DNA from: Paenarthrobacter nitroguajacolicus JCM 14115
Lineage (GTDB): Bacteria; Actinomycetota; Actinomycetes; Actinomycetales; Micrococcaceae
Reading direction: 5' to 3'
NCBI GenBank assembly: GCA_001313365.1
Contig: BBFS01000163.1
Coordinates: 1 to 5,540, forward strand
Length of the DNA: 5,540 nucleotides
The notes beneath the pieces are model-generated. The model searched no databases and was not told the DNA's origin. It saw nothing but the letters and a program-made list of their open reading frames with translations. Made by a program: the position numbers and the translations under genes. Below are positions 1-5,540 of this stretch, in pieces. How positions within the stretch are numbered: the stretch's first letter is position 1; the number at the start of each line of letters is the position of its first letter.

Positions 1-102
1 ATGGCACCGCACCTGCCCGTTATCCCGCCGAAGGAGGCAGCGCAGTCCCTCGTGGCCGCACAGGCTGGCTCCTCGATCCTGCCCGTAAAGGTGTTCTTGT
101 GA
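1..102 (+). CDS. 3' end of a gene, possibly a zinc-type medium-chain dehydrogenase (partial)
   Basis: Frame 1 is open from the window edge to a TGA at 100-102 and gives the last 33 residues of a protein whose start lies outside the window. The tail has a proline-containing segment (HLPVIPPKEAAQ), an alanine-rich helix and a final strand, PVKVFL. That layout is seen at the C-terminus of medium-chain (zinc-type) alcohol/sorbitol dehydrogenases, where a helix after a '(P)L.EA..A' segment is followed by a terminal KV(L/V) strand. No catalytic or nucleotide-binding motif is inside the window, so the family call is a guess. The stop codon overlaps the GTG start of the aldolase gene (GTGA, 99-102), which indicates one operon with translational coupling. 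A dehydrogenase beside a 2-oxo-acid aldolase would fit a sugar-acid or aromatic-acid catabolic operon. Confidence 0.4.
   Translation: MAPHLPVIPPKEAAQSLVAAQAGSSILPVKVFL
87..102 (+). promoter_or_regulatory. Ribosome binding site and 4-bp stop/start overlap (GTGA)
   Basis: AAAGG at 87-91 lies seven bases before the GTG at 99. That GTG overlaps the TGA stop of the upstream gene. This supports GTG as the true aldolase start, because the encoded Asp42, His45 and Arg70 then carry exactly the E. coli HpaI numbering. It also suggests translational coupling with the upstream gene. Confidence 0.6.
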
Positions 103-869
103 TTCTTCCCTTTCAGCCACTGCTAACACGAGATGAAGCCGCTCTAGGAACCTGGATTAAATTGTCTGCCATCGAGTCCCTCGAACTGATGGCCCTGGCC
201 GGTTTCGATTTCGTTGTGCTGGACCTCGAACATTCACCGATGTCTTTGGAAACTGCCTCGACTCTCATCGCCATAGCCCGAGGGAAGGGAATATGTCCTC
301 TGGTCCGGATTCCGGATCACTCGCAATCCTGGATCCAGCGTTGCCTTGATGCAGGCGCCTCAGGAATTTTCGCCCCGCACGTCGACACCCCCCCGGAAGA
401 GGCACGTGCCGTTGCGCGGGCAGCACGTTTTGAACCAAGTGGAACTCGGGGTGTCGGCCCCCACCAGCCGCGCTGGCAACTGGGGCCTACAGAAAATGGG
501 CACCTACATCGCCGAAGGCGGCGAGGCCGCCGTTGTCGTGCAGCTTGAAAGCGACCTTGCTATACGAAACACGCGCCAGATTATCGAAACAGGTCAGGTT
601 GACGCCATCTTCGTCGGCCCCGCCGATCTGAGTGTGTCCCTCGGAGTAGACATCGGCCACGAGGAGGTCACCACCCGTGTCCAGTCCGTCCTGGAAGTTT
701 GCACCGAACTCTCAATTCCCTGCGGGGGTAGCCGTCGGCGACCCGGCATCCGCTGCCAGCCTTGCAAAAAGTGGATTCTCATTCGTCTTGGTGAGTAACG
801 ATGCAACAATACTTGGCTCCGGAGCATCAAAAACTCGTCGAAAGTTTCCATGAATCCTGCGCGCGTTAA
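99..869 (+). CDS. HpcH/HpaI-family class II aldolase (2-oxo-acid aldolase), reading frame broken three times
   Basis: Members of this cytoplasmic family cleave 4-hydroxy-2-oxo acids to pyruvate (or a 2-oxo acid) and an aldehyde with a divalent metal; the exact substrate cannot be told here. Start is GTG at 99, with AAAGG at 87-91 seven bases upstream. Residues 41-47 read LDLEHSP, giving Asp42 and His45; Arg70 follows in PLVRIPDH, then RCLDAGASGIFAPHV, GTRGVGP, the metal Glu in VVVQLES and the metal Asp in FVGPADLS. These match the catalytic and metal residues known for E. coli HpaI. The frame moves +1 at C5 (458-462), G5 (724-728) and A5 (829-833). Removing one base from each gives one continuous protein of about 255 residues, the family's usual length, ending HESCAR at TAA 867-869. 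A C7 run at 388-394 appears to add one extra proline (DTPPEEAR). All key residues are intact, so sequence error is more likely than decay. Confidence 0.88.
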
Positions 870-991
870 TATAAGGTCAAGCCAACTTGGAACCTGCCAA
901 ATTTTCAGCTGCTCTCCAAGGCGTTCCAATCTTAGAGGTAGAAGAAACGACGGCGTCATGACCGAAGATCTGCGGAGAACGATGTAACCCG

Positions 992-1028
992 ACCGATGGG
1001 CCATCGGTGGTCACGGCAGTGGGCCATC
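992..1028. repeat. Palindrome plus 23-bp-period direct repeat; possible insertion-sequence end
   Basis: ACCGATGG-G-CCATCGGT (992-1008) is a perfect palindrome with 8-bp arms around one central G. Its TGGGCCATC (997-1005) recurs exactly at 1020-1028, a period of 23 bp. Between the copies lies GGTGGTCACGGCAGT. Repeats of this spacing, with GGTGGTCA-type and GGCCAT-type words, resemble the multiple transposase-binding repeats at IS21-family ends. I see no transposase (istA/istB) beside it, so it would be a solitary end or remnant. It lies about 120 bp after the aldolase stop; the palindrome might instead act in termination, but it lacks a T-tract. Confidence 0.3.
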
Positions 1029-1094
1029 CTTTAGGCGATTTGGGATCCTACTCCCCAGGTTCCTAAACCGTGGCGTGAGATGACGTTGGTCTGC

Positions 1095-1126
1095 GTTCTT
1101 GGCCACCGGGGTGGCACACGAAGAAC
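1095..1126. repeat. Imperfect inverted repeat (stem-loop)
   Basis: GTTCTT (1095-1100) pairs with AAGAAC (1121-1126). Inside it GCCACC (1102-1107) pairs with GGTGGC (1110-1115) around a 2-base loop, with asymmetric bulges between the two stems. No T-run follows on either strand, so I do not call it a terminator. Its role is unknown; it could belong to the same element as the repeat cluster at 992-1028. Confidence 0.3.
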
Positions 1127-1537
1127 TTAGGCTGTGCTACCGGCTCGTAGGTGACAATCAGCCACCGTAGTACTCCACGTACGAGTCGCCCGGGCACCGT
1201 AAATATGCTTGTTCCTGTCGTGAACTCAAGTTCCGAGGGTGGGGGGGAAACTACGTGACTGGCTACCTGATTTCAAAGCGGGGGGGCTTCAGTCCCGTGA
1301 CGATCGGAAACGGGGGTCGGGCTTGTTAGCCGGGCGTTGGACTTACTTGGCCTGCCCGCGTGGGAAGCTAAGGGATACCGCATGTTTCAGGACGCCGTAT
1401 CATGCGGGGGGGTTCAGGGCAGACGAGGCAGCTGCGGTCGCAACCGGGACGTCTGCTTCGACCGGGTCCACATAGCAAGTTGCATGTGCGTTTTCGGCAA
1501 GGCGGCCAGTATCCCGGCCTCTTCCTGACTCCAGAAT

Positions 1538-1551
1538 CAGACCCGGGTCTG
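1538..1551. repeat. Perfect 14-bp palindrome CAGACCCGGGTCTG
   Basis: The sequence equals its own reverse complement over 14 bases with no spacer. It sits in the unassigned region, about 380 bp before the exporter start. It could be a dimeric regulator site, but distance and lack of a nearby promoter make that speculative; chance is possible in GC-rich DNA. Confidence 0.25.
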
Positions 1552-1931
1552 GGCGGCCTCCAAGTCAGCGAACGCGTCCCTGGCGAAGAAGATCCCGCAC
1601 ATACTGCGCAACCCGCTCGACCTGGGTTTCTCGGGGGGGTTATCTCGAATTCGGATAAGGGGGGGCATAAAGCCCGGGTGGACGCCGGGAAATACCCTGC
1701 CCCGGAGGTGGCGAGAGGCGAAGGGGGTTCAATGACAGCCTGAATCTACTATTTGTCACGGCACCATCCGTGTCGAGGATCCTGGCGGAAAGGTCAATTC
1801 CTCATGTTCATGGCCAACAAGGTCAACTTCTCCACAGCGACGGTCACTTACTCGGTTGGCAACTGCTGGCGGTCTCAGGCGATTGCTAAACCTGTGCCAG
1901 TGCGACGGCCAAGTCGCGAACGTGGGCCGGG

Positions 1932-3421
1932 ATGAAGCCGATGGCTAAATGTGCCCCCTCGGTCGCGTCAGGTCTGTCTCACATGAGCCGAGCAGTAGAT
2001 GTGTCGGTACGCTACGTCCGACCACGGCACCGCCGCATAGTGCTCGCAATCGTGCTCGTCAGCTTCTTCATGGTCATCCTGGATAACTCAATCGTCTTCA
2101 CGGGGGGGCTGCCGCGAATCCGCGAGGATCTGGGGTTCTCAGACGCCACGTCGGCCTGGATCCAGACGGCATACGCAGTTCCTTTCGCGGGTCTCTTACT
2201 CGTCGGGGGGGCCCGCACTGGCGACCTTTACGGGCGTCGAAGAATGTTCGTTATCGGCCTGGCCCTGTTCGGGTGCGCGTCGACCGCGATTGCAGGTAGT
2301 CCCACCGTCGAGTTCATGATCATTGCCCGCGCGGTTCAAGGCATAGGCGCGGCGATTCTGGCGCCAGCTACCCTGACACTGCTCACGGCCAATTTCTCGG
2401 TCGGCAAGGAGCGCACCCGTGCGATGGCGGCCTACGGTGCCGTTGCCGGGATAGGTGCCAGCGTCGGGCTCGTATTTGGGGGGGTTCCTGGCTGACGCAG
2501 TGTCTTGGAGGATGGGCTTCTTGATAAACCTGCCCATCGCAGCGATCTGCATAATTGCGTCCCTCCGCTACGTCGCAGAGACTCCGGTTGCATCAGGCCG
2601 ACTCGATGTCCGGGGCGCCATCACGGTCACTCTGGGCATGACCTCGCTCGTGTTCGGAATCGTGGCCTCGGGTGAGGGGGGTCCGCTGAGTCCTCTCCCG
2701 GCGAGCATGATCGCCACAGGTCTGCTCCTTCTATCGGGTTTCGTCATCATCGAGCGCCGAGTGAGTGACCCAATGCTCCCGCTCGGCCTCTTTTCCGATC
2801 TCAACCGCTCGGGCGCGTATATGTCTCGAGTGCTGTTCGTCGGAGCCATGTTTGGGTTCTTCTTCTACACCACCCAATACTTGCAAGGGGGTGCTAAATT
2901 TCTCGTCCTTGCAGGCCGGACTCGCATTCATTCCGATGACAGGCGCTACATTTCTCTTGAGTGTCGCGGTTCCGCGATTGACTTTGGCGGTGGGTAACAC
3001 TTCGCTCATCTGCGCAGGATCACTGGTCGCCGGAATTGGAATGAGCCTTCTGTCACGGCTCTCGACCGGCTCTGGATTCGTCGTTGGCATCGTTGTGCCG
3101 ATGCTTGTCATCGGCATCGGTCAGGGACTCGCATTGGGCCCCCTCACGGCCGGCGGTGTGGAGGGAGTCAAGGCTGCAGATCAGGGTGTCGCCTCCGGCG
3201 TTGTGAACTCGGCGCACCAATTCGGTGTATCGCTGGGCACCGCCACCGTGGTGGCAGTCGCGTCAGCCGTCGCCGACTCTGCAGCCAAGGAGACGGTACT
3301 CGAAGCGCAGGCATCGGCGGCGCTGGCCGCATCTGCAGTCTTCATGGCTCTGGCAATGCTCGTTGCACTTGGATTTGCCCTTGCTGCCAGACAGGCTTCT
3401 CGTCGCATTACTGTAATCTGA
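1932..3421 (+). CDS. Major facilitator superfamily exporter, DHA2-like (14-TM type), two frameshifts
   Basis: A proton-coupled inner-membrane efflux permease; substrate unknown. Counting from the in-frame ATG at 1983, the first membrane helix is about residues 19-38 with the LDNSIV motif (Asp34), then GGLPRI. Motif A is GDLYGRRR (80-87), motif B is ARAVQGIGAA (115-124) and motif C is AVAGIGASVGLVFGG (153-167). Next comes FLADAVSWRMGFLINLPI, typical of the helix 5-6 junction. The frame shifts by +1 at G7 (2478-2484) and at G5 (2887-2891). With one G removed from each, the protein is continuous, about 478 residues from 1983 or 495 from 1932, the normal DHA2 length, ending RRITVI. G7 runs at 2102 (FTGGLP; family usually TALP) and 2205 (LLVGGARTGD) may each carry one extra glycine. 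Neither start has a good ribosome site; 1983 places the first helix more typically. No regulator gene is recognisable next to it. Confidence 0.88.
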
Positions 3422-3448
3422 CACCTACGCTGGGGGGGAAGACGCCAT

Positions 3449-3786
3449 ATGTCATCTACCGAATTCCAATGTGTCCGAAGTACCCCCCCCTGAAATGGTT
3501 TCATGGTTGGCCACCCGGCGGGACATCCCGGCCGAGGCCTGGGACGAGTACGGGACACGTGAGGAAACCCGGCAGGAACACGGAACGGAGATCCGCGCTA
3601 TCTGGGCATGACGCGTTCGGAATCTCGCCCGTGAAGCACTTGGGCGATCTGGGCGCACACGGACAAGGGCCTGCTCTTGTCGAAGAAGCGGGGGGGATTT
3701 CCTGCAATCAAGGAAGGTCGCCTCTCCCGGTGGTCTTCGGCCTGTGTGGTGGGTTGCCAGGTCTTCTTCGTCGGTGCGCACTGTAA
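3449..3786 (+). pseudogene. Remnant of a Tn3-family transposase (N-terminal DUF4158-like part)
   Basis: Reading across frames gives PPEMVSWLATRRDIPAEAWDEY, then GTREETRQEHGTEIRA, HDAFGIS, TDKGLLL, LVEEA, FLQSRKVA and LPVVFGLC. This order matches the N-terminal region of Tn3-family TnpA proteins: '.IP...W.EY..R.ETR.EH..EIRAYLG...F..', then 'TDKGLVLVEEA...LR.RKV.LP....ERLCAEA'. From the ATG at 3449 the frame must change at C8 (3483-3490), near 3602, within 3675-3683, at G7 (3690-3696) and again near 3725. Both gains and losses are needed, so unlike its neighbours this piece looks truly decayed as well as affected by homopolymer errors. The conserved NRLGF segment expected earlier is absent, and the DDE catalytic core is missing altogether. 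It begins 28 bp after the exporter stop and marks past transposon insertion or deletion there. Non-functional; a complete transposase would be about 1000 residues. Confidence 0.72.
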
Positions 3787-4091
3787 GGGCATGGATGCGC
3801 TCAGCTGCTGTTAGCGGCCGTGAACAGGTTACGCGGGGGCCATTTCAGAAATCCTTACCCTTAGGTGACCGTCCTCACGGACTTGCCTTGCACTGTGATG
3901 CGCAAGGCCCATGAATCCACAAACCCCTACATGGTGTTGCGTCGCCCAAGTGATCATGCGGTGTCGGTTGCGACGGGGGGGAGTCCGTCGCCACGACCAC
4001 CGGCGTCTTCGATGCCGTGCATCGACCCCCTCGAACCTGACTGTCGCCAAGCGCGCCACACATGGGTGATGCTCCGTGGACCCGGGACGCC
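3787..4091. other. Intergenic region without an assignable gene
   Basis: Neither strand encodes anything I can name. The minus-strand frame open down to 3829 is only read-through beyond the true end of the yceI-like gene, after its frameshift. The region holds a G7 tract (3975-3981), a Tn3-end-like stretch (3835-3865) and, at its right edge, the hairpin at 4092. It is probably debris between the transposase remnant and the convergent yceI-like gene. Confidence 0.45.
3835..3865 (+). repeat. Possible Tn3-type terminal inverted repeat (weak)
   Basis: The stretch opens with GGGGG, has CAGAAA in the middle (3846-3851) and closes with TTACCCTTAG. Known Tn3-family ends are about 38 bp, begin GGGG, often contain CAGAA and end in TACGCTAAG or ACGTTAAG. 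The likeness is partial and this copy is shorter. As oriented, the element would extend to the right, away from the transposase remnant at 3449-3786. I found no matching partner end in the window. It could be chance. Confidence 0.25.
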
Positions 4092-4130
4092 AGAGAAGCC
4101 GTCGTTCACCAGGTGAACGACGGCTTCTCT
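4092..4130 (-). terminator. Long perfect hairpin, probable terminator of the yceI-like gene
   Basis: Arms 4092-4110 and 4112-4130 are exact reverse complements (19 bp, AGAGAAGCC... paired with ...GGCTTCTCT) around a single A, so the real loop is made by opening the central pairs. It starts 12 bp past the corrected stop of the minus-strand yceI-like gene (4142-4144). There is no T-tract on either strand; strong stems without U-tails are common at actinobacterial gene ends. No complete plus-strand gene ends nearby, so its main role is probably for the minus strand. Confidence 0.7.
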
Positions 4131-4141
4131 GTTGGAGGCGC

Positions 4142-4686
4142 TTAGTTGTTCGAGGCGAGCACGAAGCGGAATCGATGCTGATGGTGACTTTGTCGCCAAC
4201 CAGCAGGCCGCCGGCTTCGAGGGCGGCATTCCAGGTGATGCCGAATTCCTTGCGGGAGATCTGTGTGGTGGCGGAGAATCCGGCGCGGGTGGCGCCGAAC
4301 GGGTCAACGGCTACGCCGCCGAACTCGACCTCGAAGGTCACCGGCTTGGTGATTTCCTTGATGGTCAGGTTGCCCTGCAGCTCGAACTCCTCCGGCGAGC
4401 CTGTAATGCCGGTGGAAGCGAAGGTCATTTCCGGGAACTCCTCGACGTTGAAGAAATCTTCGCCCTTGACGTGGGCGTCGCGGTTGCTGTCGTTGGAGTC
4501 GAAGGATCCGGACTTCACGACCGCCTCGACCTTTGACCCGGCAAGCGAATCGCCGACGGTTAGGCTGCCGTCGACATCGGTGAATGTGCCGCGGACCTTG
4601 GAGATGCCGGCGTGGCGGACCGTGAATCCGACCTCTGTGTGGGCCTTGTCGAGGGACCAGGTGCCGGGAATGATTTCAATGCTCAT
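4142..4686 (-). CDS. YceI-like family protein (lipocalin-fold, isoprenoid-binding type), one frameshift near the C-terminus
   Basis: YceI proteins form a beta-barrel that in characterised members binds long isoprenoid/quinone-like lipids; several are induced by stress or pH, and the physiological role is often unknown. The ATG at 4686 has AAGGAG eight bases upstream. Residues 10-24 (WSLDKAHTEVGFTVR) are the family's opening strand. RDAHVKGEDFFNVEEFPEMTF (69-89), NLTIKEITKPVTFEV (106-120) and SRKEFGITWN (144-153) are the other conserved blocks. There is no signal peptide, so it should be cytoplasmic. At about 4170-4173 one base seems missing: after ...KVTISID the present frame runs on for over 100 residues of non-family sequence. 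One restored base gives a short ending FRFVLASNN and a TAA at 4142-4144, about 181 residues, the normal length. This is the only clear single-base loss among the intact genes. The hairpin at 4092 follows the corrected stop. Confidence 0.9.
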
Positions 4687-4700
4687 GGGTGAAACTCCTT
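4687..4700 (-). promoter_or_regulatory. Ribosome binding site of the yceI-like gene
   Basis: On the minus strand AAGGAG precedes the ATG by eight bases (TTTCACCC). This is the best Shine-Dalgarno sequence in the window and fixes the yceI-like start at 4686. Confidence 0.75.
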
Positions 4701-4880
4701 ATGTTGGAAGCTGGTGTGGCAAACCGGATTACATGCCTATGCATATAGGTCTGTATTCAATTTACTTGACGTATCAATCGTTGATTCTTGTGAGTGCCAT
4801 ACATAAAATCTGCCGCCGGTTCGGCTGGGGGGGACCTTGATGGTGCGGTCCGGAAGCCCGAACGCGGCACATGGCGGCTT
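4687..4880 (-). promoter_or_regulatory. AT-rich upstream region of the yceI-like gene with possible operator repeats
   Basis: This spacer separates the quinone reductase stop (4881) from the yceI-like start (4686) and is clearly richer in A and T than its surroundings between about 4725 and 4810. It contains TTGACGTATCAA (4766-4777; arms TTGA/TCAA around four bases) followed three bases on by another TTGA (4781-4784). It also contains CCTATGCATATAGG (4736-4749; arms CCTAT/ATAGG). Such short paired AT-rich words are the kind of site bound by dimeric MarR- or TetR-type regulators, but no regulator gene is present. A yceI promoter here is likely from position and composition; I cannot fix a -35/-10 pair with confidence. 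A G7 tract lies at 4827-4833. I see no small gene here. Confidence 0.4.
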
Positions 4881-5540
4881 CTAGACGCTAAGAGCGTCCG
4901 CCACCGCGTCGCGCATTTTCGCGGTGGGGGGGCGGCCGATGAGTCGGCCCAGGTCCCCCAGAGTCGATGAGGAGGTCGCCGCGAGCCACGCCCAGGTCGC
5001 CATCGGCGAAGACCTCGGCCAAGTCCGCCGGGAATCCGAATCCGCCCAGGGCCGCGACGTAGTCACCCTTGGAGAGGTCCCGGTAGACGACGTCTCTATT
5101 GCTGGACTCGGACAATGCCTGCGCGTACTCGCCCACCGTGAAGGCGGTGTCCCCACCGAGTTCGTAGACCGTGTTCTCATGGCCGGAGGTGCTCAGGACC
5201 GCGGCGGCGGCATCGGCGTAGTCCGCGTGGGTAGCGGCGCTCACGCGCCCGTCCCCCCCGGCGGCGCCGAGCACCTCTCCGGTGCCGACATAGGCTGCGG
5301 CCATGTCGGTGTAGTTGGCCATGTACCAGGAGTTGCGCAGGAACACGAAGGGCAGGCCGGACTCCCGGATGTACGCTTCGGTGGCCTTGTGATCAGGGGG
5401 CCACCATCAGGGTGCTGGTGTCCGCTTTCACCACACTGGTGTAGGCGATCAGGCCCCACGCCGGCCCGGGCGGCCGCGTCCACGACGTTGCGGTGCTGCT
5501 GCAACCGGGTTCCGACCTCGGTGCCGGAGACGAACAGTAG
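4881..5540 (-). CDS. NAD(P)H:quinone oxidoreductase, QorB/NmrA-like (C-terminal part, runs off the window), three frameshifts
   Basis: QorB-type enzymes are cytoplasmic atypical short-chain dehydrogenases that reduce quinones with NADPH. The N-terminal GxxGxxG nucleotide-binding segment, roughly the first 70 residues, lies beyond the right edge. Reading leftward from 5540 the order is LLFVSGTEVGTRLQQHRNVV, DAAARAGV, IAYTSVV, HKATEAYIRESGLPFVFLRN, SWYMANYTD, RVSAATHADYADAAAAVL, VYELGGDTAFTVGEYAQ, FADGDLGVARGDLL, GRLIGR and ADALSV, then TAG at 4881-4883. This follows E. coli QorB block by block. The frame gains one base at C4 (5454-5457), G5 (5396-5400) and C5 (4955-4959). C7 runs at 5253 (AAGGDGR) and G7 at 4926 (GRPPTA) may each add one residue (expected AAGDGR, GRPTA). 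About 215 residues are present of a usual 285 or so. It lies upstream of the yceI-like gene on the same strand, 194 bp apart. No HxlR-type regulator is visible here. Confidence 0.88.

Larger units (their letters stand above)
870..1931. other. About 1 kb with no assignable gene
   Basis: I find no protein I can name on either strand. Several frames stay open for 50-70 codons, for example plus 1529-1735 and minus 1564-1400, but none has a convincing start, ribosome site and family motif together. The stretch holds a palindrome/direct-repeat cluster (992-1028), an imperfect stem-loop (1095-1126), a 14-bp perfect palindrome (1538-1551) and five exact G7 tracts (1241, 1280, 1406, 1633, 1659). Because the recognised genes here are interrupted by homopolymer insertions, a real gene may be hidden by frame breaks, mostly in 1240-1740. 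High GC at third positions in more than one frame does not settle the strand. It could also be a decayed gene or mobile-element debris. Confidence 0.5.

Noticed and set aside
594..1004. 136-residue minus-strand frame
   Set aside because: It overlaps the aldolase gene antisense, has no family likeness and is a shadow of GC-rich coding sequence.
1400..1567. Minus-strand open frame of about 54 codons (..VDPVEADVPVATAAASSALN..)
   Set aside because: No start codon with a ribosome site and no recognisable family. Overlapping frames on both strands also look GC-biased, so codon bias does not support one strand.
1241..1665. G-quadruplex-forming region from the clustered G7 tracts
   Set aside because: Most tracts are separated by 20 to more than 200 bases, too far for a typical four-tract intramolecular quadruplex, and their true length is doubtful.
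1529..1735. Plus-strand open frame with AKKIPHILRNPLDLGF, reminiscent of the 'ILRNP.Y.G' segment of large serine recombinases
   Set aside because: Only a few residues match. The following Gly/Arg-rich sequence does not fit a recombinase, and there is no catalytic domain, start or ribosome site nearby.
3829..4141. Long C-terminal extension of the yceI-like protein down to 3829
   Set aside because: The residues after ...KVTISID are low-complexity Arg/Ser/Pro-rich read-through, cross the terminator hairpin and exceed the family length; a one-base frameshift explains them better.
4076..4840. 254-residue and 134-residue plus-strand frames opposite the yceI-like gene
   Set aside because: Antisense shadows of a clearly recognised minus-strand gene with a strong ribosome site.
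388..5259. G7/C7 tracts as phase-variation (contingency) switches
   Set aside because: They lie in unrelated metabolic genes and in intergenic DNA, shifts also occur at G5, C4 and A5 runs, and several changes are in frame; artefact explains this more simply, though read data could reopen it.
1..5540. CRISPR array, tRNA, rRNA or toxin-antitoxin module
   Set aside because: No regularly spaced repeats, no cloverleaf-like sequence and no recognisable toxin or antitoxin pair on either strand by eye.

Overview
This window looks like GC-rich actinobacterial DNA, most like Micrococcales/Arthrobacter relatives. That placement is an inference from high GC at third codon positions, the gene types and a terminator hairpin without a U-tract. 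I see five recognisable protein-coding loci and a short 3' gene tail. Almost every locus changes reading frame at least once, nearly always inside a G, C or A homopolymer, so the genes must be read across frames.

Layout: (1) 1-102, the 3' tail of a plus-strand gene, possibly a medium-chain dehydrogenase, overlapping the next start by four bases. (2) 99-869, an HpcH/HpaI-family class II aldolase, three frameshifts. (3) 870-1931, about 1 kb without an assignable gene. It holds a palindrome/direct-repeat cluster resembling an insertion-sequence end, two other inverted repeats and five exact G7 tracts. (4) 1932-3421, a DHA2-like major facilitator drug/solute exporter, two frameshifts. (5) 3449-3786, a decayed N-terminal piece of a Tn3-family transposase. 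(6) 3787-4091, nothing assignable apart from a weak Tn3-end-like sequence. (7) 4092-4130, a 19-bp-arm hairpin that probably terminates the next gene. (8) 4142-4686 minus, a YceI-like protein, one frameshift near its C-terminus. (9) 4687-4880, an AT-rich upstream region with inverted repeats. (10) 4881-5540 minus, the C-terminal part of a QorB/NmrA-like NAD(P)H:quinone oxidoreductase, three frameshifts, running off the right edge.

Functionally, the left end looks like a small catabolic operon (dehydrogenase-like tail coupled to an aldolase). The exporter and Tn3 remnant form an accessory middle. The right end pairs a quinone reductase with a YceI protein on the minus strand, plausibly stress-related. 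I do not see a convincing new biological system. The strongest unexplained signal is the excess of homopolymers of exactly seven G or C (fifteen, thirteen of them G on the plus strand), with frameshifts and apparent one-residue in-frame insertions at such runs. I read this mainly as a sequencing or consensus artefact, possibly over a background of real decay in the transposon remnant.
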